DNA of 64,000 bases, taken from contig CAZEKB010000013.1 of NCBI GenBank assembly GCA_964512225.1, positions 17,477-81,476 on the forward strand. Direction: 5' to 3'. The stretch is from CAZEKB01 sp964512225. Its GTDB lineage: Bacteria; Myxococcota_A; UBA796; UBA9615. The translations under genes and the position numbers were made by a program. The notes beneath the pieces were generated by a model. It did not search any database. It was not told the DNA's origin and was given only the letters and a program-made list of their open reading frames with translations. Position 1 is the stretch's first letter. Every line of letters starts with the position of its first letter. Shown piece after piece: positions 42,695 to 52,084 of the stretch.

Positions 42695-43081
42695 TCACCC
42701 CGCGCGCGCGACGGCCTCGATCTCCACGAGCGCGCCCGCGGGGAGCGCGGCGGCGGCGACCGCCGAGCGGCCGGGGAAGGGCGCTCGGAAGTACTGCGCG
42801 TAGACGGCGTTGACGGCCTTGTAGTCGGCCATGTCGGCGACGAAGACGGTGGTCTTGACGACCCGGTCGAAGCCCGAGCCCGCCGCCTCGAGGACCGCGC
42901 CGAGGTTGGTGAGCGCCCGGTGGGCCTGGGCCTCGACCCCGCCCTCGACCATCGCCCCGGTGGCCGGGTCGAGCCCGATCTGGCCCGCCGTGAAGACGAA
43001 GTCGCCCGCGACCACGGCCTGGCTGTAGGGGCCGATCGCGGCGGGGGCGCCGTCCGTGTGGATCGCGCGGTTCGCGGCCAT
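42695..43081 (-). CDS. ridA: RidA enamine/imine deaminase
   Basis: This 128-residue trimeric protein hydrolyses reactive 2-aminoacrylate-type enamines made by PLP enzymes. Family signatures include the N-terminal GAPAAIGPYSQAV, VFTAGQIGLDP and PFPGRSAVA with the substrate-carboxylate-binding arginine at residue 105, the same number as in E. coli RidA, followed by LVEIEAVA. Length is typical. It begins 3 bases after the hpt stop, so it is the second gene of that operon. Cytosolic. Confidence 0.92.
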   Translation of the reverse strand: MAANRAIHTDGAPAAIGPYSQAVVAGDFVFTAGQIGLDPATGAMVEGGVEAQAHRALTNLGAVLEAAGSGFDRVVKTTVFVADMADYKAVNAVYAQYFRAPFPGRSAVAAAALPAGALVEIEAVARAG

Positions 43082-43084
43082 CGC

Positions 43085-43639
43085 TCAGGCCTCCGGCGGT
43101 GAGTAGATGCCGACGTACGGCAGGTTGCGGAAGTACCCCGCGAGGTCGAGCCCGTACCCCACGACGAAGTGGTTCGGGATCGTGAAGCCCACGTAGTCCA
43201 CGGCGATGTCGCCGCCCTCGAGCCGCCCCGACGGCTTGTCGAGCAGCGTGCAGATCGCGGTGCTCGCCGGCCCCCGCGCGGCGAAGTTGTCGAGCAGGTA
43301 GGCGAGCGTGCGCCCCGTGTCGACGATGTCCTCGACGATGATCACGTTCTTGCCCCGGATCGTGTGGCTGAGGTCCTTGACCAGGCGCACCACGCCGGTG
43401 GACTGGAGCCCCCCCTCGTACGATGAGCACTCGAGGAAGTCGATCTGCACCGGTCGGTCGATCGCCCGCATGAGGTCGCTCAAGAACGGCAGCGAGCCCT
43501 TGAGGATGCCGACGAGCGTGATGTCCCGCCCGGCGTAGTCCGCCGTGATGCGGGCCCCCAGCTCGGCGACCTTCGCCTCCAGCTCGTCGGCGGTGAGGAG
43601 GGGGTCCACTCGACGTACGTCGGGGATGTTCGAGGTCAT
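43085..43639 (-). CDS. hpt: Hypoxanthine phosphoribosyltransferase
   Basis: This 184-residue purine-salvage enzyme converts hypoxanthine (and usually guanine) with PRPP to the nucleotide. The PRPP-binding motif VIIVEDIVDTGRTL is at 99-112. The metal/pyrophosphate segment GILKGSLPFL is near 44 and the base-recognition segment DYVGFTIPNHFVVGYGLD is close to the C-terminus; the order matches bacterial HPRT. ATG 43639 has GGAG 7 bases upstream; a TACACT -10 at 43668-43673 gives a leader of about 22 bases. Divergent from the large unknown gene and first in an operon with ridA. Confidence 0.95.
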   Translation of the reverse strand: MTSNIPDVRRVDPLLTADELEAKVAELGARITADYAGRDITLVGILKGSLPFLSDLMRAIDRPVQIDFLECSSYEGGLQSTGVVRLVKDLSHTIRGKNVIIVEDIVDTGRTLAYLLDNFAARGPASTAICTLLDKPSGRLEGGDIAVDYVGFTIPNHFVVGYGLDLAGYFRNLPYVGIYSPPEA

Positions 43640-43667
43640 GTCGGCTCCGGGGGACGGGGAGCGCCGG

Positions 43668-43688
43668 AGTGTACCTCCCTGGTACCCT
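43668..43688. promoter_or_regulatory. Divergent -10 elements, hpt and the 829-residue gene
   Basis: TACACT on the minus strand (43673-43668) serves hpt. TACCCT on the plus strand (43683-43688) predicts a start near 43695 for the gene at 43711, which also has GGGAGG just upstream of its ATG. Confidence 0.4.
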
Positions 43689-43710
43689 CCGCGCGTTCTC
43701 GGGAGGTGGG

Positions 43711-46200
43711 ATGAAGGTCGTTCAGAATCGGTCCTGGCGAACGTTCCAGGACATGCCCGGTCGGGCCTGGTTCAAGGGCACGCGCGTCAAGGAGCTGCGC
43801 GGCGAGACGCTCACCCCGGGGGGACGCGCCGAGCTCACCCTGTTCTCCCGGCCGGAGGACGACGAGCGCGGCCACCCCCGCATGTCCTGGAGCATGCCCC
43901 CGGCCGCCGATCCGAACCCCGACGCGATGCCCGCGCCCGCCGACGCGCTGGCGACCGCGACCACGCCCGTCGCGTTCCGCCTCGCCCTCGTCGCGCACCT
44001 GGGGACGGAGGACGTGCAGAAGGCGCTGGCCGGGCAGGACCTCGATCCGGAGGCGGCGCCGAAGTACTCGGAGCGGTACTGGCGGAACAGCATCCGCGCG
44101 CAGCGGGTGGCGCGCTACTTCGAGCGGGCCCGCGCGCTCGTCGCCCGGGGGCCGATGACCGGCGCCGACCGCGAGGCCGCGCTGTACGCGTTGGCGAGCA
44201 AGGAGGACACCGCGTACTCGGGCGAGAACCGGTACGACGACCACAACACCGGCACCTACCACTCGTTCGGGCACGACGCCCCGTTCGTCCACTACCTCGA
44301 GGCGATGCTCGACTCCCTGCCCGAGGAGGAGTCCGAAGACTGGGCCGCCCTCGACGCCGGTCGTCAGGAGGCCGTCCGCCGCCGCCGCGAGCAGGCGCAG
44401 AACCACCTCGACTACCTGATGCGCCACAAGTACGCGTTCCACGGGATCGAGGAGCGCGACATCGAGAAGTCCCTGGGCGGGTTCCTGGTGGACCGGGACA
44501 CCCGGCACATCGCGTCCGAGACCCCCGAGTCCGCCTCGGACCTCACGCCCGGCTACGAGCTCCTGCGCATCGACCCCACGTCCGACCACGAGCACGCGGG
44601 CGCCTGGATCCACCGCGCCGGGGACCGGCTGCGGCTCGAGGACGACTTCACGGTCGTGGAGGTCGACGAGGGAGAGATGGTCCGCATCGCGGTCGAGACC
44701 GAGGACCTGACGTTCAAGCGCGCGCCGGACGACGAGAACCTGCGCGACGGCGTGCGGTTCGACTGGGACGGCAACGGCTGGGTGCAGCAGGACGCGATCG
44801 ACTGGATCGGCTGGGCGGGCCACTGCGACGTCAAGGCGATCGTGGAGTCGCTCGGCTGCACGCTCGAGGACGACGAGCGCGTACAGGAGCTGTGCGCCGA
44901 GACCGGCGTGGTCACCGAGTACGACAACGACCAGATCCTGGAGATGCTGACCGCCACGATGGAGCTGGGATCGCTGTACGCGAGGCTCGACGGCGGCGGT
45001 CGCGTCATGCTCGGCAAGCACCTCTTCGGGGGCTCCCGGAACGACTCCCGGCCGGACCGACTCCAGTTCCAGGGCGAGGGCCGGGGGCGGCACTTCCGCT
45101 GGCCGCTCGGGGGACGTCGGGACACGTTCACGGTCACCCGCGTGGAGCGGGAGGGCGAGGCGGTGGACCTGAACTACGCCTTCTTCCGCTACCTGCCGGA
45201 CGTCGACGCGGTGACGTTCGCCGACAACCCGGCCTACCTGAAGGTCGTCGAGGGCGACTACAGCCTCATCGACGTGGCGGGCACGAAGATCGAAGCCGCC
45301 GTGAAGATCGACTCGATCGACCCGTCGAGCGGCTACCCGGTGCAGAAGACGGAGACGCTCACGGTCGACCTCGGCCCCGACGCCGAGGGGGACGAGCAGC
45401 TGCTCGGCACCTACCTGTACGACGCGGGCAAGCGCCTCGTATACCGCTTCTACCTGCACACCGGCGAGTCGGCCCGCATCGTCGGCGCGCTCGACCGCTA
45501 CGAACACGTCGACGGGGCGTGGACCGCGGTGGAGGACGAAGCGGAGGCGTACACCCTCCCGCTGATCCAGGGGGGGACGGCGACGCTGAGTCGGGAGATG
45601 AAGCGCGACCAGCCCGAGGGGTTCCAGACGCTGCTCGACGTGGCCCTGCGCGCGGCCCAGAACATCTGCGCCGACACCGACCAGGAGTCGGAGGTGTGGA
45701 ACGGCGTCGTCACCGGCATCGACGCCGCCCGCAAGGGCGAGAACCTCGACGCGCGCACCGAGCACTGGCGGTACCGCTTCACCGCGCGCTTCGGGTCCGC
45801 GACGCTGGAGTACCTGGTGCGTCGGTCGACGACGGGCGAGCCCGAAGCGTACTGCCCGGTCCAGGGGGAAGCGGACTGGCAGCGGCAGCCCGACTTCCTG
45901 TGGCTCGACCACCCCGACGTGGGCAGCAAGGCCGTGGTCGACGGCCACTGGGTGGTCAACGAGAAGATGATCGAGCGCGACATCGTCTACGCCCGGCACG
46001 CGCGCTGGGCCGGGGGCGAGACCTTCGTGCACGACGACTACATCAAGCACCTGTTCGAGCTGCTGTTCTGCGCCCTCAGCGGGCGCCGGTGGACCGTCCT
46101 GCACGGCGACCGTCGCTACGCGTTCGACTCCGCGGAGGACTGGAAGCGGGCCAAGCGGAACGCCCGCGCGGCCCGCGCGCGGCTCGACTTCACGTCCTAG
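43711..46200 (+). CDS. Large conserved-looking protein of unknown function
   Basis: This is an 829-residue, acidic, soluble protein with no signal peptide or membrane helix. I do not recognise a family. The N-terminal third is helical (SERYWRNSIRAQRVARYFER). Around residues 360-380 lies DWIGWAGHCDVKAIVES, where the GHC with preceding Trp faintly recalls the active-site Cys of transglutaminase-elicitor-like enzymes; this is a weak resemblance only. The C-terminal half is beta-rich, with many Trp/Tyr/Asp residues (TEHWRYRFTARFGSATLEYL). The ATG at 43711 has a strong ribosome site (GGGAGGTGGG); an upstream in-frame ATG (43669) would overlap the divergent promoter. Single-gene unit between hpt and sucA. 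Confidence 0.6.
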   Translation: MKVVQNRSWRTFQDMPGRAWFKGTRVKELRGETLTPGGRAELTLFSRPEDDERGHPRMSWSMPPAADPNPDAMPAPADALATATTPVAFRLALVAHLGTEDVQKALAGQDLDPEAAPKYSERYWRNSIRAQRVARYFERARALVARGPMTGADREAALYALASKEDTAYSGENRYDDHNTGTYHSFGHDAPFVHYLEAMLDSLPEEESEDWAALDAGRQEAVRRRREQAQNHLDYLMRHKYAFHGIEERDIEKSLGGFLVDRDTRHIASETPESASDLTPGYELLRIDPTSDHEHAGAWIHRAGDRLRLEDDFTVVEVDEGEMVRIAVETEDLTFKRAPDDENLRDGVRFDWDGNGWVQQDAIDWIGWAGHCDVKAIVESLGCTLEDDERVQELCAETGVVTEYDNDQILEMLTATMELGSLYARLDGGGRVMLGKHLFGGSRNDSRPDRLQFQGEGRGRHFRWPLGGRRDTFTVTRVEREGEAVDLNYAFFRYLPDVDAVTFADNPAYLKVVEGDYSLIDVAGTKIEAAVKIDSIDPSSGYPVQKTETLTVDLGPDAEGDEQLLGTYLYDAGKRLVYRFYLHTGESARIVGALDRYEHVDGAWTAVEDEAEAYTLPLIQGGTATLSREMKRDQPEGFQTLLDVALRAAQNICADTDQESEVWNGVVTGIDAARKGENLDARTEHWRYRFTARFGSATLEYLVRRSTTGEPEAYCPVQGEADWQRQPDFLWLDHPDVGSKAVVDGHWVVNEKMIERDIVYARHARWAGGETFVHDDYIKHLFELLFCALSGRRWTVLHGDRRYAFDSAEDWKRAKRNARAARARLDFTS

Positions 46201-46221
46201 CCCCCCGCCGGCCCCGCCATG

Positions 46222-46227
46222 TAGGCT
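46222..46227 (+). promoter_or_regulatory. -10 element of the sucA operon
   Basis: TAGGCT, predicted start near 46234. This gives a leader of about 37 bases ending in GGAGGAG before the sucA ATG. Confidence 0.4.
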
Positions 46228-46270
46228 CCTCGTTCGTTCGCGGCCGACCCCCTCGGCCGGAGGAGAATCG

Positions 46271-49120
46271 ATGGGCGGCAGCGCCGACGAAGCAGCCATC
46301 GAGCGCGCGCTCGGTCCCCTCGTATCCGGCCTCAACGGCGCGAACCGTGCGTACATCGAAGACCTGTACGCCGACTGGCTCGAGGCCCCGTCGTCGGTGG
46401 ACGGGCGGTGGCGCTCCGTCTTCGAAGCCCTGGGCGAGCGGTCGCTGTCGCGCGAGGCGGTGGTCGGCCCGGAGCCGATCCGTCGCTCGATCTTCGGGGG
46501 CAAGGCGGCGGGCCGGGTGGCCGACCAGGCCGAGCAGACGCGCAAGTCCGCGGCCGTCCTGCAGCTGATCTCGGGCTATCGCCGCAACGGCCACCTGGTG
46601 GCCGACCTGGACCCCCTCGGGCTGCGCGCGATCCAGAAGCCGCGGGAGCTGTCGCTGGAGTACTGGGGTCTGTCCGAGGCGGACCTGGACACGCCGTTCC
46701 ACACCGGTCGCCTCGCGGGCCCGAAGTTCGCGACCCTGCGGGACATCCTCGAGCGGTGCCGGGCGACGTACTGCAGCTCGGTCGGCAGCGAGTTCATGTA
46801 CATCCGCGAGGAGGAGCGGCGCCGGTGGGTGGAGCGCAACATCGAGGAGTCCGGCAGCCGGATCCCCCTCACGCGCGAGACCGCGCTGCGGGTGCTCGAC
46901 AAGCTGACGGCGGCCGACAAGCTCGAGCAGTTCATCCATACGAAGTACCTCGGCGCGAAGCGCTTCTCGGTGGAGGGCGGCGAGGCGATCATCCCGCTGC
47001 TCGACCAGGTGCTCTCGGGGCTCCGCGAGCTCGGCGCGAAGGAAGCCGTCATCGGGATGGCCCACCGCGGCCGCCTCAACGTCCTCGCCAACATCCTGGG
47101 CAAGGCCCACGCGGACATCTTCGAAGAGTTCGAAGACGCCTTCGAGCGCCCCGATCACCTCGGCAGCGGCGACGTGAAGTACCACCTGGGGTTCGCCACG
47201 GACGTGGAGACCCCGGCCGGTCGGATCCACGTGAACCTCGCGTTCAACCCGTCGCACCTCGAGTTCGTGGCGCCCGTCGTCACCGGCCAGGTGCGGGCCC
47301 GACAGGATCACTTCGGGGATACGACGGGGATGGAGGCCGTCCCCATCATCATCCACGGCGACGCGGCCTTCGCGGGGCAGGGCATCGCCACCGAGACGCT
47401 CCAGCTCGGCGGGCTCCCCGGGTACAGCACCGGCGGCACCATCCACATCGTCATCAACAACCAGATCGGGTTCACCACGCCCCCCGAGTCGTCGCGGTCG
47501 GCCGAGCACTGCACGGACGTCGTCAAGCTCATCCTGCCGCCCGTGCTGCACGTCAACAGCGACGACCTCGGCGCGGTCGCGTTCGTCGCCCGACTCGCCG
47601 CGGAGTACCGCCAGAAGTACCGCAAGGACATCGTCATCGACCTGTGGTGCTACCGGAAGTACGGGCACAACGAGGGGGACGAGCCCGCGTTCACCAACCC
47701 GATGATGGTGCAGGCCATCAAGTCGCGACCCACGCCCCTGGAGCTGTTCCGGGAGCGAGCGATCGCCCAGGGGGTCCTCACCCGGGACGACATGGACGCC
47801 GCGGACCGTGCCATCCGCACGCACCTGGACGCGGAGCTCACCCGGGCTCGCGAGCGCGCGGCGGCCCCCGAGGCGGCGGGCTTCGGCGGGCTGTGGAAGG
47901 GCCTCCAGCTCAGCTACGCGCCGTCCGCGGTGGACCGACCGACGAAGGTCCCGGAGGCCACGCTGCGTCGGCTCGCGCTGAGGCTGACCGAGGTGCCCGC
48001 GGGCTTCACGCCGCACAACAAACTCGAGCGGGTGTTCAAGAAGCGCCGCGCCACGGGTGAGGAGGGCGCGGCCTTCGACTGGGCCCTGGGAGAGACCCTC
48101 GCCTTCGCGACCCTGCTCGAAGAGAAGTACGACATCCGCATCTCGGGCCAGGATGCGGGCCGGGGGACCTTCAGCCACCGTCACGCGGTGCTGCACGACC
48201 AGGTCGACGGCTCCACCCTCATGCAGCTCACCCGCCTGGGCGAGCGGCAGGGCTCCTTCGACGTGATCGACAGCCCCCTCTCCGAAGCCGCGGTGCTCGG
48301 CTTCGAGTACGGCTACACGCTCGTGCGCCCGAACTCGCTCGTGATCTGGGAGGCGCAGTTCGGCGACTTCGCGAACGGCGCGCAGGTGATCATCGACCAG
48401 TTCGTATGCAGCAGCGAGGCGAAGTGGAACCGCTGCTCGGGCCTCGTGATGATGCTCCCGCACGGCTACGAGGGGCAGGGGCCCGAGCACAGCTCGGCGC
48501 GGCTCGAGCGGTTCCTGAACCTGAGCGGCGACGACAACTGGCGGGTCATGAACCTGACGACCCCCGCGCAGCTCTTCCACGCCCTGCGGGGCCAACTGCA
48601 TCGGAACTTCCGCAAGCCGCTCGTGCTGATGACGCCGAAGAGCCTGCTGCGCCACCCGCGCGCGCTGTCGAAGCTGACCGACCTGTCCGAGGGCGGGTTC
48701 CGGGCGGTGCTCGACGACGACGCCATCGACCCCGCGGGGTGCCGCCGCGTGGTCCTGTGCTCGGGGAAGGTCTACTACGACCTCCTCGGCGCCCGGGAGA
48801 AGCGCGGGATCGACGACATCGCCATCGTGCGCGCGGAGCAGCTGTACCCGTTCCCCGCGGACGCGCTGTCCGTGGTGCTCGGGCGCTGGGCCGCGGCGAC
48901 GGAGATCGTCTGGTGCCAGGAGGAGCCCTCGAACATGGGCGCCTGGGCGTACATCCAGCCGCTGCTGCGCGAGCTGCTCGACGACCGGCGCATCGGCTAC
49001 GCGGGGCGGGCCCGGGCCGCCGCGCCCGCCACCGGCAGCAAGTACCTCCACGAGGAAGAACAGGCCGCGCTGATCGACCAGGCGCTGCGGCCCGCGTCGG
49101 GCGCCGCGCGTTCGGCCTGA
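46271..49120 (+). CDS. sucA: 2-oxoglutarate dehydrogenase E1 component
   Basis: This 949-residue thiamine-diphosphate-dependent E1 decarboxylates 2-oxoglutarate and transfers the succinyl group to the E2 lipoyl arm in the TCA cycle. Conserved segments include the N-terminal E2-binding region (YIEDLYADWLEAPSSVDGRW), GMAHRGRLNVLANILG, HGDAAFAGQGI, VINNQIGFTT and, near the C-terminus, LMTPKSLLRHP and WCQEEPSNMGAW. Length and order are those of bacterial SucA. Strong GGAGGAG ribosome site before ATG 46271. First gene of the complete sucA-sucB-lpdA operon. Confidence 0.98.
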   Translation: MGGSADEAAIERALGPLVSGLNGANRAYIEDLYADWLEAPSSVDGRWRSVFEALGERSLSREAVVGPEPIRRSIFGGKAAGRVADQAEQTRKSAAVLQLISGYRRNGHLVADLDPLGLRAIQKPRELSLEYWGLSEADLDTPFHTGRLAGPKFATLRDILERCRATYCSSVGSEFMYIREEERRRWVERNIEESGSRIPLTRETALRVLDKLTAADKLEQFIHTKYLGAKRFSVEGGEAIIPLLDQVLSGLRELGAKEAVIGMAHRGRLNVLANILGKAHADIFEEFEDAFERPDHLGSGDVKYHLGFATDVETPAGRIHVNLAFNPSHLEFVAPVVTGQVRARQDHFGDTTGMEAVPIIIHGDAAFAGQGIATETLQLGGLPGYSTGGTIHIVINNQIGFTTPPESSRSAEHCTDVVKLILPPVLHVNSDDLGAVAFVARLAAEYRQKYRKDIVIDLWCYRKYGHNEGDEPAFTNPMMVQAIKSRPTPLELFRERAIAQGVLTRDDMDAADRAIRTHLDAELTRARERAAAPEAAGFGGLWKGLQLSYAPSAVDRPTKVPEATLRRLALRLTEVPAGFTPHNKLERVFKKRRATGEEGAAFDWALGETLAFATLLEEKYDIRISGQDAGRGTFSHRHAVLHDQVDGSTLMQLTRLGERQGSFDVIDSPLSEAAVLGFEYGYTLVRPNSLVIWEAQFGDFANGAQVIIDQFVCSSEAKWNRCSGLVMMLPHGYEGQGPEHSSARLERFLNLSGDDNWRVMNLTTPAQLFHALRGQLHRNFRKPLVLMTPKSLLRHPRALSKLTDLSEGGFRAVLDDDAIDPAGCRRVVLCSGKVYYDLLGAREKRGIDDIAIVRAEQLYPFPADALSVVLGRWAAATEIVWCQEEPSNMGAWAYIQPLLRELLDDRRIGYAGRARAAAPATGSKYLHEEEQAALIDQALRPASGAARSA

Positions 49121-49142
49121 CGAAACCAAGAATGAGGCACGG

Positions 49143-50477
49143 ATGCTGATCGACATCGTCGTCCCCGAGCTCGGGGAGTCCATCACCGAGGGCACGATCA
49201 CCACCTGGCTCGTCGCGGTCGGGGAGGCCGTGGCCGAGGACCAGCCCCTCCTGGAGCTCGAGACCGAGAAGGTCACCGCCGAGCTGCCCGCGCCGGTCGC
49301 GGGCGTGCTCACGGAGATCCTCCTGGGCGACGGCGAGGACGTGCCCGTGGGGGCCGTCGTGGGCCGCATCGAGCCCGGCGCCGCGGCGTCGGCGTCGACC
49401 GCGAAGCCCCCCGAGGCCACGACCACCCCCGCTCCGGCGGTCGCGAAGCCCTCCGAGGCCGCGCCCCTCTCCCCGGCGGTCCGTCGGCTCGTGGCCGAGC
49501 ACGGCCTCGATGCCTCGCAGATCCCGGCCACGGGCAAGGACGGTCGGCTGCTCAAGGCCGACGTGCTCGCCTTCGTCGAGGGCCCGGCGGTCGCCGACTC
49601 CTCCGATCCGGCCACGGGCGTGAGCTTCGTGAGCCTCACCGAGCCCGACGTGGACCCCGAGCGCTTCGGCTCGGGCATGTCCACGATCGCGGTGGCGCCC
49701 GTGGGCCTGGAGCTGCCCTGGCGAGGTGCCTCCGAGGCGGCGTCCGCGCCCCCCGGAGGCCCCGTGGAGCCCGCCGCTCGGGGCACGCGGCGCGTGAAGA
49801 TGACCCGGCTGCGTCGCGCGATCGCGCGGCGGCTCAAGGAGGTGCAGAACAGCGCCGCCATGCTCACCACCTTCAACGAGGTGGACATGAAGCCGGTGAT
49901 GGACCTGCGCGCCCGCTACAAGGAGCGGTTCGTCGACCGGCACGGGGTCAAGCTGGGCTTCATGAGCTTCTTCGTGAAGGCCTCGGTGGAGGCCCTGAAG
50001 CGGTACCCCGCCATCAACGGCGCGGTGGACGGCGACCACATCGTCTACAACGACTTCTTCGACGTGGGCGTGGCCGTGTCCAGCAAGCGCGGGCTCGTCG
50101 TCCCCGTGGTCCGCGACGCCGACCGGCTCAGCCTCGCCGAGGTCGAGCAGGAGATCCGGGGTCTCGCGGGCGCCGCCCGGGACGGCAAGCTCACCCTCGA
50201 TCAGCTGTCCGGGGGCACGTTCACCATCACCAACGGCGGCGTGTTCGGGTCGATGCTGAGCACCCCGATCATCAACGGCGGCCAGTCGGCCATCCTCGGC
50301 ATGCACAACATCGTGAAGCGGCCGTGGGTCGTGGGCGACGCGATCGAGGTGCGGCCCGTCATGTACCTGGCTCTGTCCTACGACCACCGGATCGTCGACG
50401 GGGCCGAAGCCGTCCGCTTCCTGGTCACCATCAAGGAGATCATCGAAGACCCCGCCCGCCTCCTGCTGGAGGTGTGA
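49143..50477 (+). CDS. sucB: Dihydrolipoamide succinyltransferase E2
   Basis: This 444-residue E2 core protein of the 2-oxoglutarate dehydrogenase complex has one lipoyl domain (1-75; lipoyl Lys43 in LETEKVTAEL), a Pro/Ala linker, and a peripheral-subunit-binding domain (about 114-150; SPAVRRLVAEHGLDASQIPA). A second linker precedes the catalytic acyltransferase domain (about 215-444) ending in the active-site DHRIVDG. The domain order is standard. Starts 22 bases after sucA; the lpdA GTG starts one base after its stop. Confidence 0.97.
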   Translation: MLIDIVVPELGESITEGTITTWLVAVGEAVAEDQPLLELETEKVTAELPAPVAGVLTEILLGDGEDVPVGAVVGRIEPGAAASASTAKPPEATTTPAPAVAKPSEAAPLSPAVRRLVAEHGLDASQIPATGKDGRLLKADVLAFVEGPAVADSSDPATGVSFVSLTEPDVDPERFGSGMSTIAVAPVGLELPWRGASEAASAPPGGPVEPAARGTRRVKMTRLRRAIARRLKEVQNSAAMLTTFNEVDMKPVMDLRARYKERFVDRHGVKLGFMSFFVKASVEALKRYPAINGAVDGDHIVYNDFFDVGVAVSSKRGLVVPVVRDADRLSLAEVEQEIRGLAGAARDGKLTLDQLSGGTFTITNGGVFGSMLSTPIINGGQSAILGMHNIVKRPWVVGDAIEVRPVMYLALSYDHRIVDGAEAVRFLVTIKEIIEDPARLLLEV

Positions 50478-50478
50478 C

Positions 50479-51903
50479 GTGGGGGACCCCACCCGCTACG
50501 ACGTGGTCGTCGTGGGCTCCGGCCCCGGCGGCTACGTGTGCGCCATCCGCTGCGCCCAGCTGGGGCTGAAGACGGCCTGCGTCGAGTACTGGCCGACCCT
50601 CGGCGGCACCTGCCTCAACGTCGGGTGCATCCCCAGCAAGGCGGTCCTCGAGAGCAGCGAGCTGTTCCACAAGGCGGGGTCGGAGTTCGCCAAGCACGGG
50701 ATCGTCGTCGAGCCGACCCTCGACCTGCCCGCGATGCACGCCCGCAAGGACAAGATCGTCGAGGGCCTCACGCGCGGGGTCGCGGGCCTCTTCAAGAAGC
50801 ACGGCATCGACCGGTACGAAGGCCGAGCCGTGTTCCGATCCCCCGCCGAGCTCGTCGTCGAGCCGCGGAGCGCGGCGGACGGGGGCGGGGGGGGCGTCCC
50901 GGGCCTCGTGCTGCAGGCGGGTTCCGTCGTCGTCGCCACCGGCAGCAAGGTCCGCGACCTCCCCGGCGTGGTGCGGGACGACGTCCGCATCTTCGGCTCG
51001 GCGCAGGCCCTCGCCCTGCCCGAGGTCCCCGAGCACCTGGCCGTCATCGGCGCGGGCGTGATCGGCCTGGAGCTGGGCTCCGTGTGGCGGCGCCTCGGCG
51101 CGCGGGTCACCGTCCTCGAGTACCTCGATCGCGTATTCCCCACGGCCGACGCCGACGTGAGCAAGCAGGCGATGCGGGCCTTCCGCAAGCAGAAGCTGAA
51201 GTTCAAGTTCGGTGTCGCCGTGACGCGCGCCGAGGCCGACGACGACGGGGTCACCGTCTACTTCGACGATCGGGGCGAGGAGCAGTCCCTGCGCTGCGAT
51301 CGGCTGCTCGTCGCGGTCGGTCGTCGCCCCAACACGGACGGCCTGGGCTGCGAAGCGGCGGGCGTCGGGCTCGAGCGGGGGCGGGTGGTCATCGACGATC
51401 ACTTCCGCACGACCGCGGCGAACGTGTACGCCATCGGTGACGTCGTGCGCGGCCCCATGCTCGCCCACAAGGCCGAGGACGAAGGGGTCGCGGTCGCGGA
51501 GATCATCGCGGGCCTGCCCGGGCACGTGAACTACGACGTGATCCCGTCGGTCATCTACACCCACCCCGAGGTGGCGTGGGTGGGCCGCACCGAGCAGGAG
51601 CTGAAGGACACGGGCATCCCCTACGTGGTGGGGAGCTTCCCGTTCCTCGCGAACGGCCGAGCCCGGGCCATGGAGGGGACGCAGGGGATGGTCAAGCTGC
51701 TCGCCCACGCGGACACGGACCGCGTGCTCGGGGCGCACATCGTGGGTCCGATGGCGGGCGAGCTCATCGGCGAGGTGTGCGTGGCCATGGAGTTCGGAGG
51801 GAGCGCCGAGGACCTCGCGCGCACGTGCCACGCGCACCCGACGCTGTCCGAGGTCGTCAAGGAGGCGGCCCTGGACGCGGGCGGGCGCGTCATCCACATC
51901 TGA
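50479..51903 (+). CDS. lpdA: Dihydrolipoyl dehydrogenase E3
   Basis: This 474-residue FAD flavoprotein reoxidises the E2 lipoyl group with NAD+. It has the N-terminal FAD fingerprint VVVGSGPGGYVCAIRCA, the redox disulfide Cys45-Cys50 (GGTCLNVGCIPSK), NAD-binding VIGAGVIGLELGSVWRR, FAD-binding VYAIGDVV and the C-terminal interface His in HAHPTLSE. The start is GTG 50479 directly after the sucB stop (TGAcGTG). The position makes it the complex's dedicated E3, although it can also serve pyruvate dehydrogenase. Confidence 0.97.
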   Translation: MGDPTRYDVVVVGSGPGGYVCAIRCAQLGLKTACVEYWPTLGGTCLNVGCIPSKAVLESSELFHKAGSEFAKHGIVVEPTLDLPAMHARKDKIVEGLTRGVAGLFKKHGIDRYEGRAVFRSPAELVVEPRSAADGGGGGVPGLVLQAGSVVVATGSKVRDLPGVVRDDVRIFGSAQALALPEVPEHLAVIGAGVIGLELGSVWRRLGARVTVLEYLDRVFPTADADVSKQAMRAFRKQKLKFKFGVAVTRAEADDDGVTVYFDDRGEEQSLRCDRLLVAVGRRPNTDGLGCEAAGVGLERGRVVIDDHFRTTAANVYAIGDVVRGPMLAHKAEDEGVAVAEIIAGLPGHVNYDVIPSVIYTHPEVAWVGRTEQELKDTGIPYVVGSFPFLANGRARAMEGTQGMVKLLAHADTDRVLGAHIVGPMAGELIGEVCVAMEFGGSAEDLARTCHAHPTLSEVVKEAALDAGGRVIHI

Positions 51904-52084
51904 GCGGGAGGTACCGGACGACGCGGGCCGGATTGCCCGCGCCGACCGGTGAACGTTCGCCCCGCACACCGCTCGGGTGGCAGGTGCGGAGACGAGCGTC
52001 CCTCGCTCGGCCGCAGCAAAGAGCACGCGGCGTGCCGGCTCGAGCGGTCTTCAAAGACCCGAGTCGATTCAGGGGGTTACGTGC
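51904..52084. other. Intergenic region between lpdA and plsC-type gene
   Basis: This is a 181-base non-coding stretch between convergent genes. It contains a hairpin (51922-51941) and a short inverted repeat GGTCTTCAAAGACC that superficially resembles a tRNA anticodon arm, but no matching acceptor or T arm was found. No other feature is seen. Confidence 0.4.
51922..51941 (+). terminator. Hairpin after the suc operon
   Basis: CGCGGGC-CGGATT-GCCCGCG is a perfect 7-bp stem with a 6-base loop, 18 bases after the lpdA stop. There is no T-tract. Plausible operon terminator or 3'-end stabiliser. Confidence 0.45.

Noticed and set aside
43669..43710. Upstream ATG 43669 as start of the 829-residue protein
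   Set aside because: It overlaps the divergent promoter hexamers and has no ribosome site, whereas ATG 43711 follows GGGAGG directly.
46190..49888. Very long antisense open frame (over 1,200 codons) opposite sucA and sucB
   Set aside because: High-GC DNA leaves long antisense frames open; this one is low-complexity Arg/Glu/His/Gly without motifs, and the sense strand encodes well-conserved enzymes.
52040..52084. Possible tRNA (selenocysteine-like) anticodon arm GGTCTTCAAAGACC
   Set aside because: The stem leaves a 4- or 6-base rather than 7-base loop, and no matching acceptor stem, D arm or TTCGA T arm could be found on either side.
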